Assembly (NCBI GenBank): GCA_944989445.1
Contig: CALYLW010000124.1
Span: 2,501-66,500, forward strand
Reading direction: 5' to 3'
DNA: 64,000 nt
From: Ampullaceana balthica
Lineage: Eukaryota; Mollusca; Gastropoda; Lymnaeidae
Below are positions 48,426-58,900 of the stretch, piece after piece. Position 1 is the first letter of the stretch, and every line of letters begins with the position of its first letter. The notes beneath the pieces are model-generated. The model made no database searches. It was given only the letters and a program-made list of their open reading frames with translations, and was not told the DNA's origin. The translations under genes and the position numbers were made by a program.

Positions 48426-50224
48426 CGTGCTTACGATTAGTACGGACTTATTTTAGTGGCATACGAAAGCTATTATTGAAAATATACATGGAGTATGTCG
48501 CCTGAAACCTATATCAATACTGAGACCGGGATACAATAACAATACGGTAACCTTTTATATCTCTAGCCCTGTAGGATGAGAGATTGAGCTGTATGACAAT
48601 ATGTGAAATTGTATGCAAATTTTAGCAAAGTCACACCTGATGTCCTGAAATGGCATTTCCCTCATTAGTCCTGTCAATTGAAAGTGATGTCAGGGAAGCT
48701 AGTCGTCCTTGACCCATCGTTGACAGCAATAAATAATTTTCTACTAGTTTCAGTTTAAAAGCAAACGCTTAATGTTAGAATTTGTTCTAAAATGGAAATG
48801 CAGATTCAAAAGACAATAACATTTGGAAAACGTGTCACTAACTTAATATTTATTTTTGCCCTAGACTAATAATTTCATCCATAGTTTTATTATAAACAAA
48901 CATTCAGGGAAAACAAAAGAGACAACAGAAAAAACTTAAAGCTTTCATTTCGTTTTCTTGAATAAGCTGCGCACCTTTTTTTGCAATCTCAATATTAAAT
49001 ACGTCTGTGATCACATAGAGGGTCTTAGTCTAAGTAAGGAACTCGTCAAGATTACTTATACCTAAATTGGTAACTTCATAATCCATAGCTTCATAATAAA
49101 TGCTTTAATTGCAATGTATACATTTTCTTTAATCATTTGCTGACAGATTTTTTGCAATACTTCATGCAGTTCAAATTTATCACTTGTATCATCAAAGTGT
49201 AGGACTATTAAAACTTAATAGTGGTACTCATTTTCATCAGGTGCCTTAGCCTTAAAGCTTTGTGAAAGTATAATTGTTGTAAAGTAAATCTTTCCCAAAT
49301 CACATTTGGAAATTAATTGAAATCCATGCAAATAATAATATATGAACTAACTCTTTTTTCATAAAATATGCTGAGTATGCTCTTAATTATTTTTTTAAAC
49401 AACTGTTTAGCATTTAAATGTATTATCTATTATTTATTGTTACCTTATTTCCTTCTATAGCTTTGTTGTTAAATTGTTGTGTTGAAAAAAGAGAGTTGTA
49501 ATAGTTAAAAATATTGGTTGAAATGTGTTTGGTTTTATTACGACCTTGTGGAAAAGATTTATTTGAATCGGTTGTAAAAAGCCGAGTATTTTGTAACAAG
49601 TTGTGCAAAATAAGCCATGGTAATACTAACGAAAATACTCATTGAAACCTCCAACTAACTCTGAATCTGAAACTAATCCTAATACTAAATACAGTTACAG
49701 ACGCCTATTTGAGGAGAAGGAGATAACCTCGGTAAACAAGGTCTTAAAATGTGCCTTTTTTGTTGTCTTTCTTTCTTTTTCTCATATTTTTTAACGATTA
49801 ATTTAATGCATTCTAAAAAAACTCAATTTAAGATGTGATTATCTACAATATATATTGACCTGGATTTCATTTTTTAAATCATTGTTTAACTTTAAAAATT
49901 AAGTGTTTAGACAACCCTCATTTACTATCACAGTCGCAGTCAGGACGAAAGCTGGTGTCCCGTAATTTACTGCTGTGAAAGGAAAATATATCTCAATTAA
50001 ACCTTCAGTAAAGATTTTTTTTTAATGGTTGACCTTCTCTGGAATTGTAATGTTCATCACCTTATTATACTTAATGGAAGTTTGGTATAAAAGTTAAAGA
50101 TTTATAATTTAGAAGGCAAAAGAGATATCTATAAGTGAGAGAATGAGTGAACTGCATATGTTAAACCTCATAAGCACCCACCCCACGTTTTTAGTCATAT
50201 TAAATTGAAGTACTTGAAGTTATA
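48426..50224. other. intergenic sequence
   Basis: No gene or repeat family recognised. Confidence 0.5.
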
Positions 50225-50400
50225 AGTTTTAAATTATTTTCTTCTTTTTAGTCCACTTATAAAAACGTGGTTTTTAAAAATACTTTTTTACTTTCATTTA
50301 TTTTCTTCTTTTTAGTCCACTAATAAAAACGTGGGTTTTTTTTAAATATTTTTTTACCTCTATTTATTTTACCAAACACCTCATCAGCGCCCGCCCAATG
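50225..50400. repeat. duplicated MITE-arm-like sequence
   Basis: ATTTTCTTCTTTTTAGTCCA followed by CTTATAAAAACGTGG occurs twice, about 70 bp apart. It is related to the arm of the MITE at 6083-6491 and to 47045-47100. Confidence 0.65.
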
Positions 50401-50429
50401 GCGATGAGGTCACGGGGTGAACTCGGAAC

Positions 50430-50680
50430 GTGAAATTGAACTACAGCAGACGGATACAGATGATTATATAGAGATAAATTAATTAATGCAATAATTTAAT
50501 TGCGGTACATTCGTTCGATCTGAAATTTTGATACAATGCATTGTCATCCAAGATCTATCTGTGGTAAAATTTTGAGCTCTCTAGGACCATCAGAAGTGGT
50601 TTAATTTTTTTACGTTGGCAAATTTGAAAAATTGCGGACAGACAGACACGAAAGCAAGTAAATATAAACGTGGTAAAAAC
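50430..50680 (+). mobile_element. family A element, subfamily 2, partial
   Basis: Contains GGTACATTCGTTCGATCTGA, ATACAATGCATTGTCATCCA and AGGACCATCAGAAGTGGTTT, as at 47240-47430 and (inverted) 5485-5800. Confidence 0.85.
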
Positions 50681-50689
50681 GTGGTAAAA

Positions 50690-50765
50690 ATAGTACCTTT
50701 TTTATCAGATTAAAAGGTCTCCATGGGCCGGATAAGAGAACTTCGCGGACCATAGTTTGCAGACC
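50690..50765. mobile_element. hAT right-end fragment, same family as 43572-44362
   Basis: AGATTAAAAGGTCTCCATGG, GGCCGGATAAGAGAACTTCG and ACCATAGTTTGCAGACC match the right ~70 bp of the 43.6-kb hAT element, with several changes. No left end or target duplication was found. Confidence 0.75.
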
Positions 50766-51024
50766 ACTGGACTAGACCACTACTGGAACTCATATTCCGG
50801 GCGTTGCAGTCAAGCCTCTGCAGTGGTGCACCTGTTGACTTCGTGCCCCGCGCTAGACATAGCCGAGAGGTTAGGGCGGCGAGTGAGTCCCACGTTCATA
50901 CCATGTTATATGGCACTGCCCAACAAATGGAGCAGGAGTAATCTGAAGCTTAGAGAATATGTGTTTAGTTTAGGGCTTTAACTTGACAGTGGATTTTTAA
51001 AGTTTAAAATTGATATGATTATTA

Positions 51025-51395
51025 ACACCATTAGTTAATTCATTAAACCAAGAAACAATTGAGAATATAAGAAAAAAGAGCAAAATAGTATTGATGCATA
51101 AGACAATTTATTCTAACATGGAAATACAATCTCCTACAACCCTCAGATAGACATAAGCATAAAAACAACTTTTCTTATTCCGCGTGCAAGAACAAACAAA
51201 TAAATTCCCGTTCTTCCCGTCTGGAATTCGAACGTGGAATGGGTTACCTGATCAAACCAGGCAAACCAACACATTATCAATGTATCAACATTTAAAACTC
51301 CAATAGGCATGCAAGGCTAGACATAAACCATCGATAGGCGTACGACGCAATAATCTTCTGTATAGAAGGGGCGTATGCAATAGAAAAGATAAGCT
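51025..51395 (+). mobile_element. family L LINE, 3'-end copy
   Basis: Aligns with 45050-45420: ACACCATTAGTTAATTCATT, GAACAAACAAATAAATTCCC, GAATTCGAACGTGGAATGGG and ACGACGCAATAATCTTCTGT. It ends at AAAAGATAAG, a shortened GATAA tail. Stops interrupt the frame. Confidence 0.85.
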
Positions 51396-51946
51396 CTTCG
51401 GTGTGACCAAAAGATTAACAGAAATGAATGTTTTAACCTCATAATTAATGGCGAATATTTTAACGTTGATGAACTGCTTTTATGACTTGGCAATAATTTA
51501 GAAATTTAAAATGATTAATAAATATGTTTCTTCGTTCATTAGTCAGATTTTTCTACCGATTCATATTTTGTATACCAATACATTGTCTGCTTTTGTAAAA
51601 ACGCTTACCCACAGAAATGTCATTAGAAAGATGTGCTTAGTTATATGAGTTGAAACTTAGTCAGTGATTTCGACCAAGTTTTAGTCCACGCTCTCTTTTG
51701 TTTGTTTTGTACAAAAGTAACTCAATGACTCAATCCATAATCTCTTTATTAATTGTAAGGCCCCTTCACTACTTCTCAGTCTTTACTTTAGAAATGTATA
51801 TGATTGGAACGCTGCCTACTTAGTAGTGGTAGGCACCATCCAATAAAATCAGAGGCAACTTACCTATTTTGTTTCAAGTTCTGGTGCAAAATAAAACAAA
51901 TGAAAAATAATATTTTAAAATGGAAACTAATTTTACACAATTTTAT
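51396..51946. other. intergenic spacer
   Basis: AT-rich, nothing recognised. Confidence 0.5.
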
Positions 51947-52560
51947 CCAGTGGCGTAGCGAGGGGGCGGGGGGGGGGACAAATACCACAGGCGGCACTTT
52001 GCCAGGGGCGGCAAATTCCTAGTCGTTAATTAGTTTCTTAAAATGAAAATTTTAAAAGAAAGAGGAGTTTTTTGAAAATCGAAATTAAACAAGGGCCAAA
52101 TAAGAAATTAATAGAAGAAATAAAGGAACTATCCAAAAAAATGTGAACATTTTAACTGCCAAAACTTCAAACTCCTTACTGGATATAAATTCTTCTGATA
52201 CTACTACTACTGTAATTTTAAAAAAAACAGAGAGGCTAAATTAGTATGAGAACGTGACACTGATTTGGTGATAAATTCATTGATTCTTAAAATTTGACAA
52301 CCGCCTCTGTTGTACAATTTGTGAGCAAATTCCTCGCTGTTCATTAGCTAATTGTTAAAACCTGAAAATAAATTTTAATTTAAAAAAAAAGAAAAGCCAA
52401 GATAAAAAATTTTTAACGAAATGAAGAACTATATTAAAATACGAGACCGCTTCTAATGCCAAACTTCAAACTCCATTATAAATCTCAAGTCTTCTGATAC
52501 TAATGTTTCTAAGCTGGAAAATATAGGGGCTGACAGTATGACAATAATGTGATGGTAAAT
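51947..52560 (+). pseudogene. hAT (DUF4371-type) 5' end and decayed N-terminal region
   Basis: Starts CCAGTGGCGTAGCGAGGGGG with a long G run, then GGCGGCACTTTGCCAGGGGC, the mirror of 36360-36300. Next come blocks shared with 36290-36090 on the minus strand: CGTTAATTAGTTTCTTAAAA, AAATAAAGGAACTATCC and ACTGCCAAAAC. A second, related block begins near 52385. No open frame remains. Confidence 0.6.
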
Positions 52561-52680
52561 ATAATTTATTCAAGTTTGATTTTAACGTAACAAAATTATT
52601 GGCTTATTTCCTCGTAAGCTAGCGAGCTGAAATTTTGCAGGAAGACTCGTGCCTAGACCTGCCAGCCGAATTTTTTTTTA

Positions 52681-52790
52681 TTTCGGCTGGCTGACATAAT
52701 TTTTCGGCTGATATCCGGATTAGCCGGATTTTACAATTTCGGCTGGCTGAAATTATTTTTCGGCTGATATCCGGATTAGCCGGATTTCTC
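52681..52790. repeat. 57-bp direct repeat, 2 copies, rich in CGGCTG/CCGGAT
   Basis: Units begin TTTCGGCTGGCTGA and contain CGGCTGATATCCGGATTAGC and CGGATTT. The repeat overlaps the stop of the BED-finger ORF on the minus strand. Confidence 0.9.
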
Positions 52791-53462
52791 CGTTAATTGA
52801 CATTTGCAGCTGATTTTCGGCTGATTATGAAATATTCGTAAACTACGGTAAACATCATCCAGGGCTGTTCCAGCAAGTGTTACAGGTGCCTGTATGTTGA
52901 GAGATGGGCAATTAATTTTGAAGAAGTCAACAAAACCATCTTTAGCCACATTTTCAAAGGCGAGCAAGTCTCTACAGAACCAGATAACGATATCTCTTGT
53001 CAGTTCATGACTTGATGTTGTCTGACATTGATTGTTGCCTCTACAGAACCAGATAACGATATCTCTTGTCAGTTCATGACTTGATGTTGTCTGACATTGA
53101 TTGTTGCCTTCTCCATACTTACGGAAATATCCCAACATTTTATTTGACTCTTCTTGACTTTGTACTGACACATTGTGCTTGACACTTAAGTGAAGATTCA
53201 TATTGCCACTTGATGTAATTGCGGCAAAATTGGTTACTTTTGAAATGTGACCCTTGTCACCCAATGACTGCTGAGCAGTGAGACACAGCTGACAATAAAC
53301 TCGAGCTTCACTTCCATTAGCAGAAAACAGGCCACCAAAATATTTCCAGCATTGTGCTTTAGAATTTCCATGTAGGGTAGGCGGTTTAGGTTTTACTTGT
53401 AGGTTTTTAATGAACTGCCTCTCTCCCCGGTTTAGATGACATTTGCTGACATTTGAGTTCAC
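52776..53462 (-). CDS. BED-zinc-finger hAT transposase, N-terminal exon or fragment
   Basis: A 228-codon minus-strand frame. Residues ~38-96 form a BED-type zinc finger: aromatic WKYF at 39-42, Cys57 and Cys60, His91 and His96, with NLHLSVKH as the typical helix. DLLAFENVAKDGFVDFF (about 165-181) matches the segment of hAT transposases and ZBED proteins in which a block leading to F-x-x-V-E/A-x-x-G-F follows the finger. A 23-residue segment (119-141) is repeated exactly at 142-164 through a 69-bp tandem duplication. There is no catalytic DDE core. The first codon is GTG, directly after a TTTTAG that could be a 3' splice site, so this may be an internal exon and the start given is only the open-frame limit. 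The frame ends inside the 57-bp repeat. It is either a decaying transposon or a co-opted fragment. Confidence 0.7.
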   Translation of the reverse strand: MNSNVSKCHLNRGERQFIKNLQVKPKPPTLHGNSKAQCWKYFGGLFSANGSEARVYCQLCLTAQQSLGDKGHISKVTNFAAITSSGNMNLHLSVKHNVSVQSQEESNKMLGYFRKYGEGNNQCQTTSSHELTRDIVIWFCRGNNQCQTTSSHELTRDIVIWFCRDLLAFENVAKDGFVDFFKINCPSLNIQAPVTLAGTALDDVYRSLRIFHNQPKISCKCQLTEKSG

Positions 53463-53520
53463 CTAAAATCATCATATAGTCATAAAGAATTTTTACATTA
53501 GAAATGATGTAATGTAACGT

Positions 53521-54636
53521 AAAAAGGTAATCCTGAGGTCTTAGCACGTATATTATTTCACTGCGAATTTTAATTTTCTCGTGTGAACTTTCGTTTTTAA
53601 TTTATTAAATGCATTTAAGTATGTTATATTTTAGATATTATAGCACTAATTTGTAAGGCTTTTTAATTTATAAGGCTGTTTTCGGCCATTGACGCTACAT
53701 AATCAGCGTAGAGTAGGATACATCCATTTTGTTAATCTAGCACCCTACTTGCTGGGTTGTCACAGCAAGAGGCAACATGAAATTTTCTCGCTTAAAAACA
53801 AACGAAAAAAGAATTAAACATCTAGTAAGGAAAAAAAATGAAAATTTCATTATAATATTTATTGATCTTCTAAGAATCTTAAAATAGGTGAATAAAACTT
53901 TTTTTAAAAACATCTTCAGTCAGTAAATTTATTTTAGCAATGGGTCGTTCCAGGTAAACAAAATCTGGCTAGCAGGGTGCTAGATAAACAAAAATTATAA
54001 GGTATCCTACTCCTACTCCGATTATAATGTAGCGTCAATGACTGAAATCCCGAAAAAGCCTTACAAATTAGCGCTATAATAACTAAAATATAACATATAC
54101 TAGCGTATCACCGCGAAAAATGACGGAAGTTTTCAGCTGAAATCTATTTATTTTATAAAAAATGCACTTTTTTTAGGGCGCATACGGCACCGACCTTTTC
54201 AAAAGCCCAACTAACTTGTCCTTGTTTGATAAATACGAAATATTAAACTTTCTGAAATGTACACAACGTATTTTATAATAGGGGTTGTAGGGCGCCTAAG
54301 GCGCCCCTTTGTTTTTTTTATTTTATAATTAACCATCATCAAATCCTCTTTTTACATTGATCCCTTTTCCAAAATTAAAATACATGTATGAGCGAAAACA
54401 ATGACGTCATATAATATTTTTTACAGCGCATCTTTAATTTGCACACCTTTTGATGCATTGGTGCAGTAATTTGGTTTTCTCTGCTTTCTAAAATTAGTAG
54501 CGTCACGGACAGACATTGCAAATTATATTGTTTAATTAATAAATGCATTTAATAAATTAAAAATGAAAGTTCTCACGAGAAAATTAAAATTCGCAGCGAA
54601 AAAAAAATACGTGCTCAAACTTCAGGATCACCCTTA
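53521..54636. mobile_element. long inverted-repeat (foldback) element, interrupted by family H
   Basis: The left arm (53521-53755) is mirrored by the right arm, which is split into 53965-54096 and 54541-54636. Matching words include TAATTTTCTCGTG, TTTTTAATTTATTAAATGCA, TATAGCACTAATTTGTAAGG, CATTGACGCTACAT and TCTAGCACCCT. Removing the family H insertion (54097-54540) restores a continuous right arm. The ~210-bp centre is AT-rich and non-coding. Target-site duplication is unclear. Confidence 0.88.
54097..54540 (-). mobile_element. family H element inserted into the foldback arm
   Basis: An inverted copy of 33695-34146. It shares AAAATGACGGAAGTTTTCA, ATGACGTCAT, TTTTGATGCATTGGTGCAGT and the GGCGCC stems. 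It ends in ATACTAGCG on the plus strand, the complement of CGCTAGTAT. Confidence 0.85.
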
Positions 54637-55239
54637 AAAATCATCCGTTTTTGACTAAACTAGTATCTAGTTAATTGAAACAATTAATTTAGGCTTTTCT
54701 TTCTGCTAGTAGAATATCGTTGAGCCATAATTGAGTAATAATAAATTGCCTATTTACGACAAAGCTTAACGATAACTTAAATTAATTAATTAATTTATTT
54801 GTATTTTAATTAGTATTTTATAAATTTAGATTGTAAGAAAAAGATAACTAGCAAGAACTGTATCAATGATTATTTAGGTTTAAAAAAGCTGTACAAATAA
54901 CTCATTTTTGCCACACTTTCGGCGACGGTTATTCTAAAAATGCAATTGATCTTAAAACGGAACGCAATGAAACTAACGAAAACAAAAACATTACATTACG
55001 GCGGCTCGTTCATTTTTCGGCGGATTTACGGCGGACTAAATACGGTGGCTAATGCGGCGCGCCGTATATTTTCCGGCGGATTTTTGGCGGACGAAAATTT
55101 TGCGGCGTATTTGGCGCGCGGCGTCGGCTGAGGGGTCTACTGTGGCCTAACGCTAAATCATAATCCTTTTGGTTTCCAGATTAACATTAACAAAACAACG
55201 CACGAACCTATGACGTCAGCATTTGTGTTGTAAAAAGTG
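54637..55239. other. spacer with a CGGCGG-rich block
   Basis: From 54990 to 55135 the sequence is rich in CGGCGGATTT-like words and GCGCGCC, in sharp contrast to the AT-rich surroundings. A 63-codon frame across it shows no domain. It may be the end of an unrecognised transposon. The rest is AT-rich. Confidence 0.45.
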
Positions 55240-55585
55240 ATGACTGACTCAAAGAGTTATTTTTTTGGTGCAGTAATTTGGTGCGCTGATTTCTAAAATT
55301 ACTTTAAAAATCGTGTGGTGATTAGCACTGTAAAAAAAAATTATATACATACTTTTTTTACATTTCAGGAATATTTCGTATTTATCATACAAGGATAAGT
55401 TACTTGGGCTTTTGCAAAACAAAAACAAAAACCTATTATAAAATACTTTGTGTACATTTAAGAAAGTTTAAAATTACGTATTTATCTTACAAGGACAAGG
55501 TAGTTGTGCTTTTGAAAAAGGAAGGCGCCCTTTAAAAAAGGGGCGCCGAAGGCGCCACGGCGCCGCAGCACAAACTAGTTTTATC
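55240..55585 (+). mobile_element. family H element, partial, with internal duplication
   Basis: Shares GGTGCAGTAATTTGG, TAAAATACTTTGTGTACATT, TATTTCGTATTTATCA and GGCGCC-rich stems with 33695-34146. The block containing TTCGTATTTATC and GGGCTTTTG occurs twice here, about 110 bp apart. It ends near ACAAACTAGTTT. Confidence 0.75.
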
Positions 55586-55596
55586 ATAGTCTATCA

Positions 55597-55915
55597 ATTT
55601 ATCTTATCTTAGCTGTTTACAGACGCTCCTTCTATACAGAAGATTATTGCGTCCTACGCTTATCTATGGTTTGTGTCTAGTCCTGCATTTTTATTAGAGA
55701 TTTAAACGTTGATAAAGTGTTGGTTTTCCTGGATTCTTCAGGCAACCCATTCCACGCCCGAATTCCGGACGGGAAGAAGGAAAATTTGTATGAGTTTGTT
55801 CTTGCATACGGAATAAGAAAGGTGTTTTTATCCTTATATCTATCTGAGGGTTGTATTAAGTTATCTTTGTGTTGTATTTCTAAATTAGAATTAATTGCTC
55901 TATGTATCTCGTGGG
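55597..55915 (-). mobile_element. family L LINE, 3' part, left of the RTE insertion
   Basis: On the plus strand it starts with TTATCTTATCTTA (complement of the GATAA tail), then CAGAAGATTATTGCGTCCTA, TTCAGGCAACCCATTCCACG and CCCGAATTCCGGACGGGAAG. It breaks off after CTATGTAT, and the same copy resumes at 59290. Confidence 0.88.
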
Positions 55916-58900
55916 AGATGCTGATCTTCTATCGAGCGCCTCCCCAGCCGGCGGATAGGGGAAAGCCCACCAGATATGGAGGGTACCGGGGAAATAAAAT
56001 ACCCGGGGTGGACCAAAATCAGCCCTACTGCCTTGTAGGAAGTGGAGGGATCCACAAAGGCTAGGGACCTAACCCGAACAAAGGCAGCTACCCATTGAGC
56101 TGTGAGGGGCGATCCCCCCAAGTGGTTGTGCGCAAGGCCAACAACCCTGCCATGTAAAAAATCATAGTTACAAAAACACCGAAAAGAGTAACAAAAGACA
56201 TTTCAGTCCTGGGAGAGGATGGATTCCTTGAGGAGGAAAATATGACGCCTAATAGTGAAAGCCAAAACCTGGAAGCTATTAGGCCGACAACCATCATTTC
56301 TACCAGGACTACCACCGTCATTGGAGCTTGGAATGTCCGCACCATGTACGAGGCTGGTAAAGCTGCACAAATAGCCGCTGAGATGAGGAACTATAAGCTC
56401 ACCATTCTCGGAATTAGTGAAGCAAGATGGACTGGATGGGGACAGAAGAGATTAATCTCAGGAGAGATGGTGTTATTTTCGGGACACGAAGAAGACGATG
56501 CCCCACATACCCTGGGTGTTGCTATGATGCTATCAAGGGCAGCGCAAGGAGCACTCATTGGATGGGAGGCCCATGGACCTAGAATTCTTTTAGCAACCTT
56601 TCGAACAAAGAAACGTAGCATCAACCTAGATGTTATACAATGCTACGCACCAACTAATGAAAGTGATGAAGGAGACAAAGAAGAATTCTACAATAGAGTA
56701 ATGACCATAGTCCAGGGTCGCCCACGGAGGAACATCGTCGTCCTCATGGGAGACTTTAATGCCAAGATCGGCAATAGCAACACAGGGTACGAAGAGGTTA
56801 TGGGACAGCAAGGGATAGGCGAGATGAACGACAATGGTGAGAGGTTTGCTGACCTATGTGCCGCAGCAGACCTGGTCATAGGGGGGAGTATTTTCCAGCA
56901 CAAGAGGATTCACAAAGCTACATGGGTCTCACCGGACATGAGAACGATGAACCAAATAGACCATGTATGTATTTCTAAAAAATTCAGGCGATCTCTCCAA
57001 GACGTACGTGTTAAGAGGGGAGCTGACGTTGCCTTAGATCACCATCTTCTTGTGGCCAGGATGAAATTAAAACTAAAGAGACATTATACCGAGCAAATAG
57101 CATACAGTACTCGGTATAATACCTCCCTCCTGAAGGACCAAGCCAAAAAGGAAGAATTCAAAATCTCACTATTCAACAAGTTCCAAGTCCTACAAGAAAT
57201 ACTGGAAGATGAAACCACCGAAGGGAAATGGCAAAGCATGAAAGAAACAGTACAGTCAACATGCCAAGAAGTGCTAGGAAACAGGAAACTGGCACACAAA
57301 GAATGGATGAAAGCAGGTACGCTGAGTAAAATAGAAGAAAGGAAAAGAAAGAAAGCAGAAGTGAATAACAGCCGCACCCGAGCACAGAAAAACAAGGCCC
57401 AGAAGGAGTATGCAGATGCAAATGAGGAAGTTAAGAAAAGCATCAAGAGGGCCAAGAAGGAATTTGTTGATAAACTTGCTAAAGAAGCAGAGGATGCAGC
57501 TCACCAGGGGAACATGAGGGAACTGTTTGATACCATTAAGACGCTGTCAGGGAAATTTAGCAAGGTAGAGAGACCAGTAAAGGACAAAATGGGAAACACC
57601 ATACCAAGTGAGGAGCAACAGAGAGGGAGATGGAAGGAGCACTTTGAAGAGCTCCTAAACAGGTCTGAGCCAAGGAATCCACCAGATATTCAACCAGCCG
57701 ATAATGACCTACTAATTGACTGTAATAGTCCCACCAAAGAAGAGATTAGCAGGGCCATTAAACAACTCAGAAATGGAAAAGCTGCAGGACCCGATGGCAT
57801 CCCAGCAGAGGCACTGAAGGCGGACTTGGAAACCAGTGTGGAAATGCTGCACCCTCTGTTTATGAAGATATGGGAAGAGGAGCAAGTTCCTTCCGATTGG
57901 AAAGAGGGATACCTTATCAAGATCCCAAAGAAGGGAGACTTAAGCTCCTGCTCGAACTACAGAGGGATCACCCTGCTGTCCATCCCAGGAAAGGTTTTCA
58001 ACCGTGTACTACTTAACAGGATGAAAAACGCTGTAGACCCTCTGTTGCGGGACGAACAAGCTGGCTTTCGCACCAACAGATCCTGCACGGACCAGATAGC
58101 GACACTGCGCATCATTCTAGAGCAGTCACTAGAGTGGAACTCACCGCTCTATGTCAACTTTGTTGACTATGAAAAAGCCTTCGACAGTGTTGACAGGCAA
58201 ACCTTGTGGAGATTGCTAAGGCATTACGGGGTGCCACAGAAGATTACGGATATAATCAGAAACATGTACGAAGGGATAAACTGCCGAGTTATCCATGGCC
58301 AGCAGGTGACAGATGCGTTTCAGGTGAAGACTGGTGTGAGACAAGGTTGCTTGCTGTCACCATTCCTCTTCCTGTTAGCCATTGACTGGGTGATGAAAAC
58401 ATCTACACAGCAGAAAAGGAATGGCATCCAATGGACCTTGTGGGATCAACTGGATGATCTTGACTTTGCCGATGATCTTGCCCTTCTTGCACATACCCAA
58501 CAACAGATGCAGGAGAAAACAAACATTGTCGCAGCCACTTCTGCTTGCATGGGTCTCAACATTCACAAAGGGAAGAGTAAAATCCTCAAGGTTAATGCCA
58601 CCAGTACATCACCCATTATGCTTGAAGGAGAAGCCCTTGAGGAGGTGGACAGTTTTGTTTACCTTGGCAGCGTGGTAGATAAGCAAGGTGGCACAGATGC
58701 GGACGTCAAAATAAGGATCGGAAAAGCAAGAGCAGCCTTCCAGCAACTCAAGAATGTTTGGGTCTCTAACAACTTAGGCAGCAAGTTAAAAGTAAGGATT
58801 TTTAACGCTATGGTAAAACCTGTGCTGCTATATGGAGCCGAGACATGGAGAACAACGGCCGTAAACTTGACCAGAATCCAGTCCTTCATCAACAACTGTT

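Noticed and set aside
57084..57504. Minus-strand ORFs of 76-123 codons
   Set aside because: They lie antisense inside the intact RTE coding region and have no domain.
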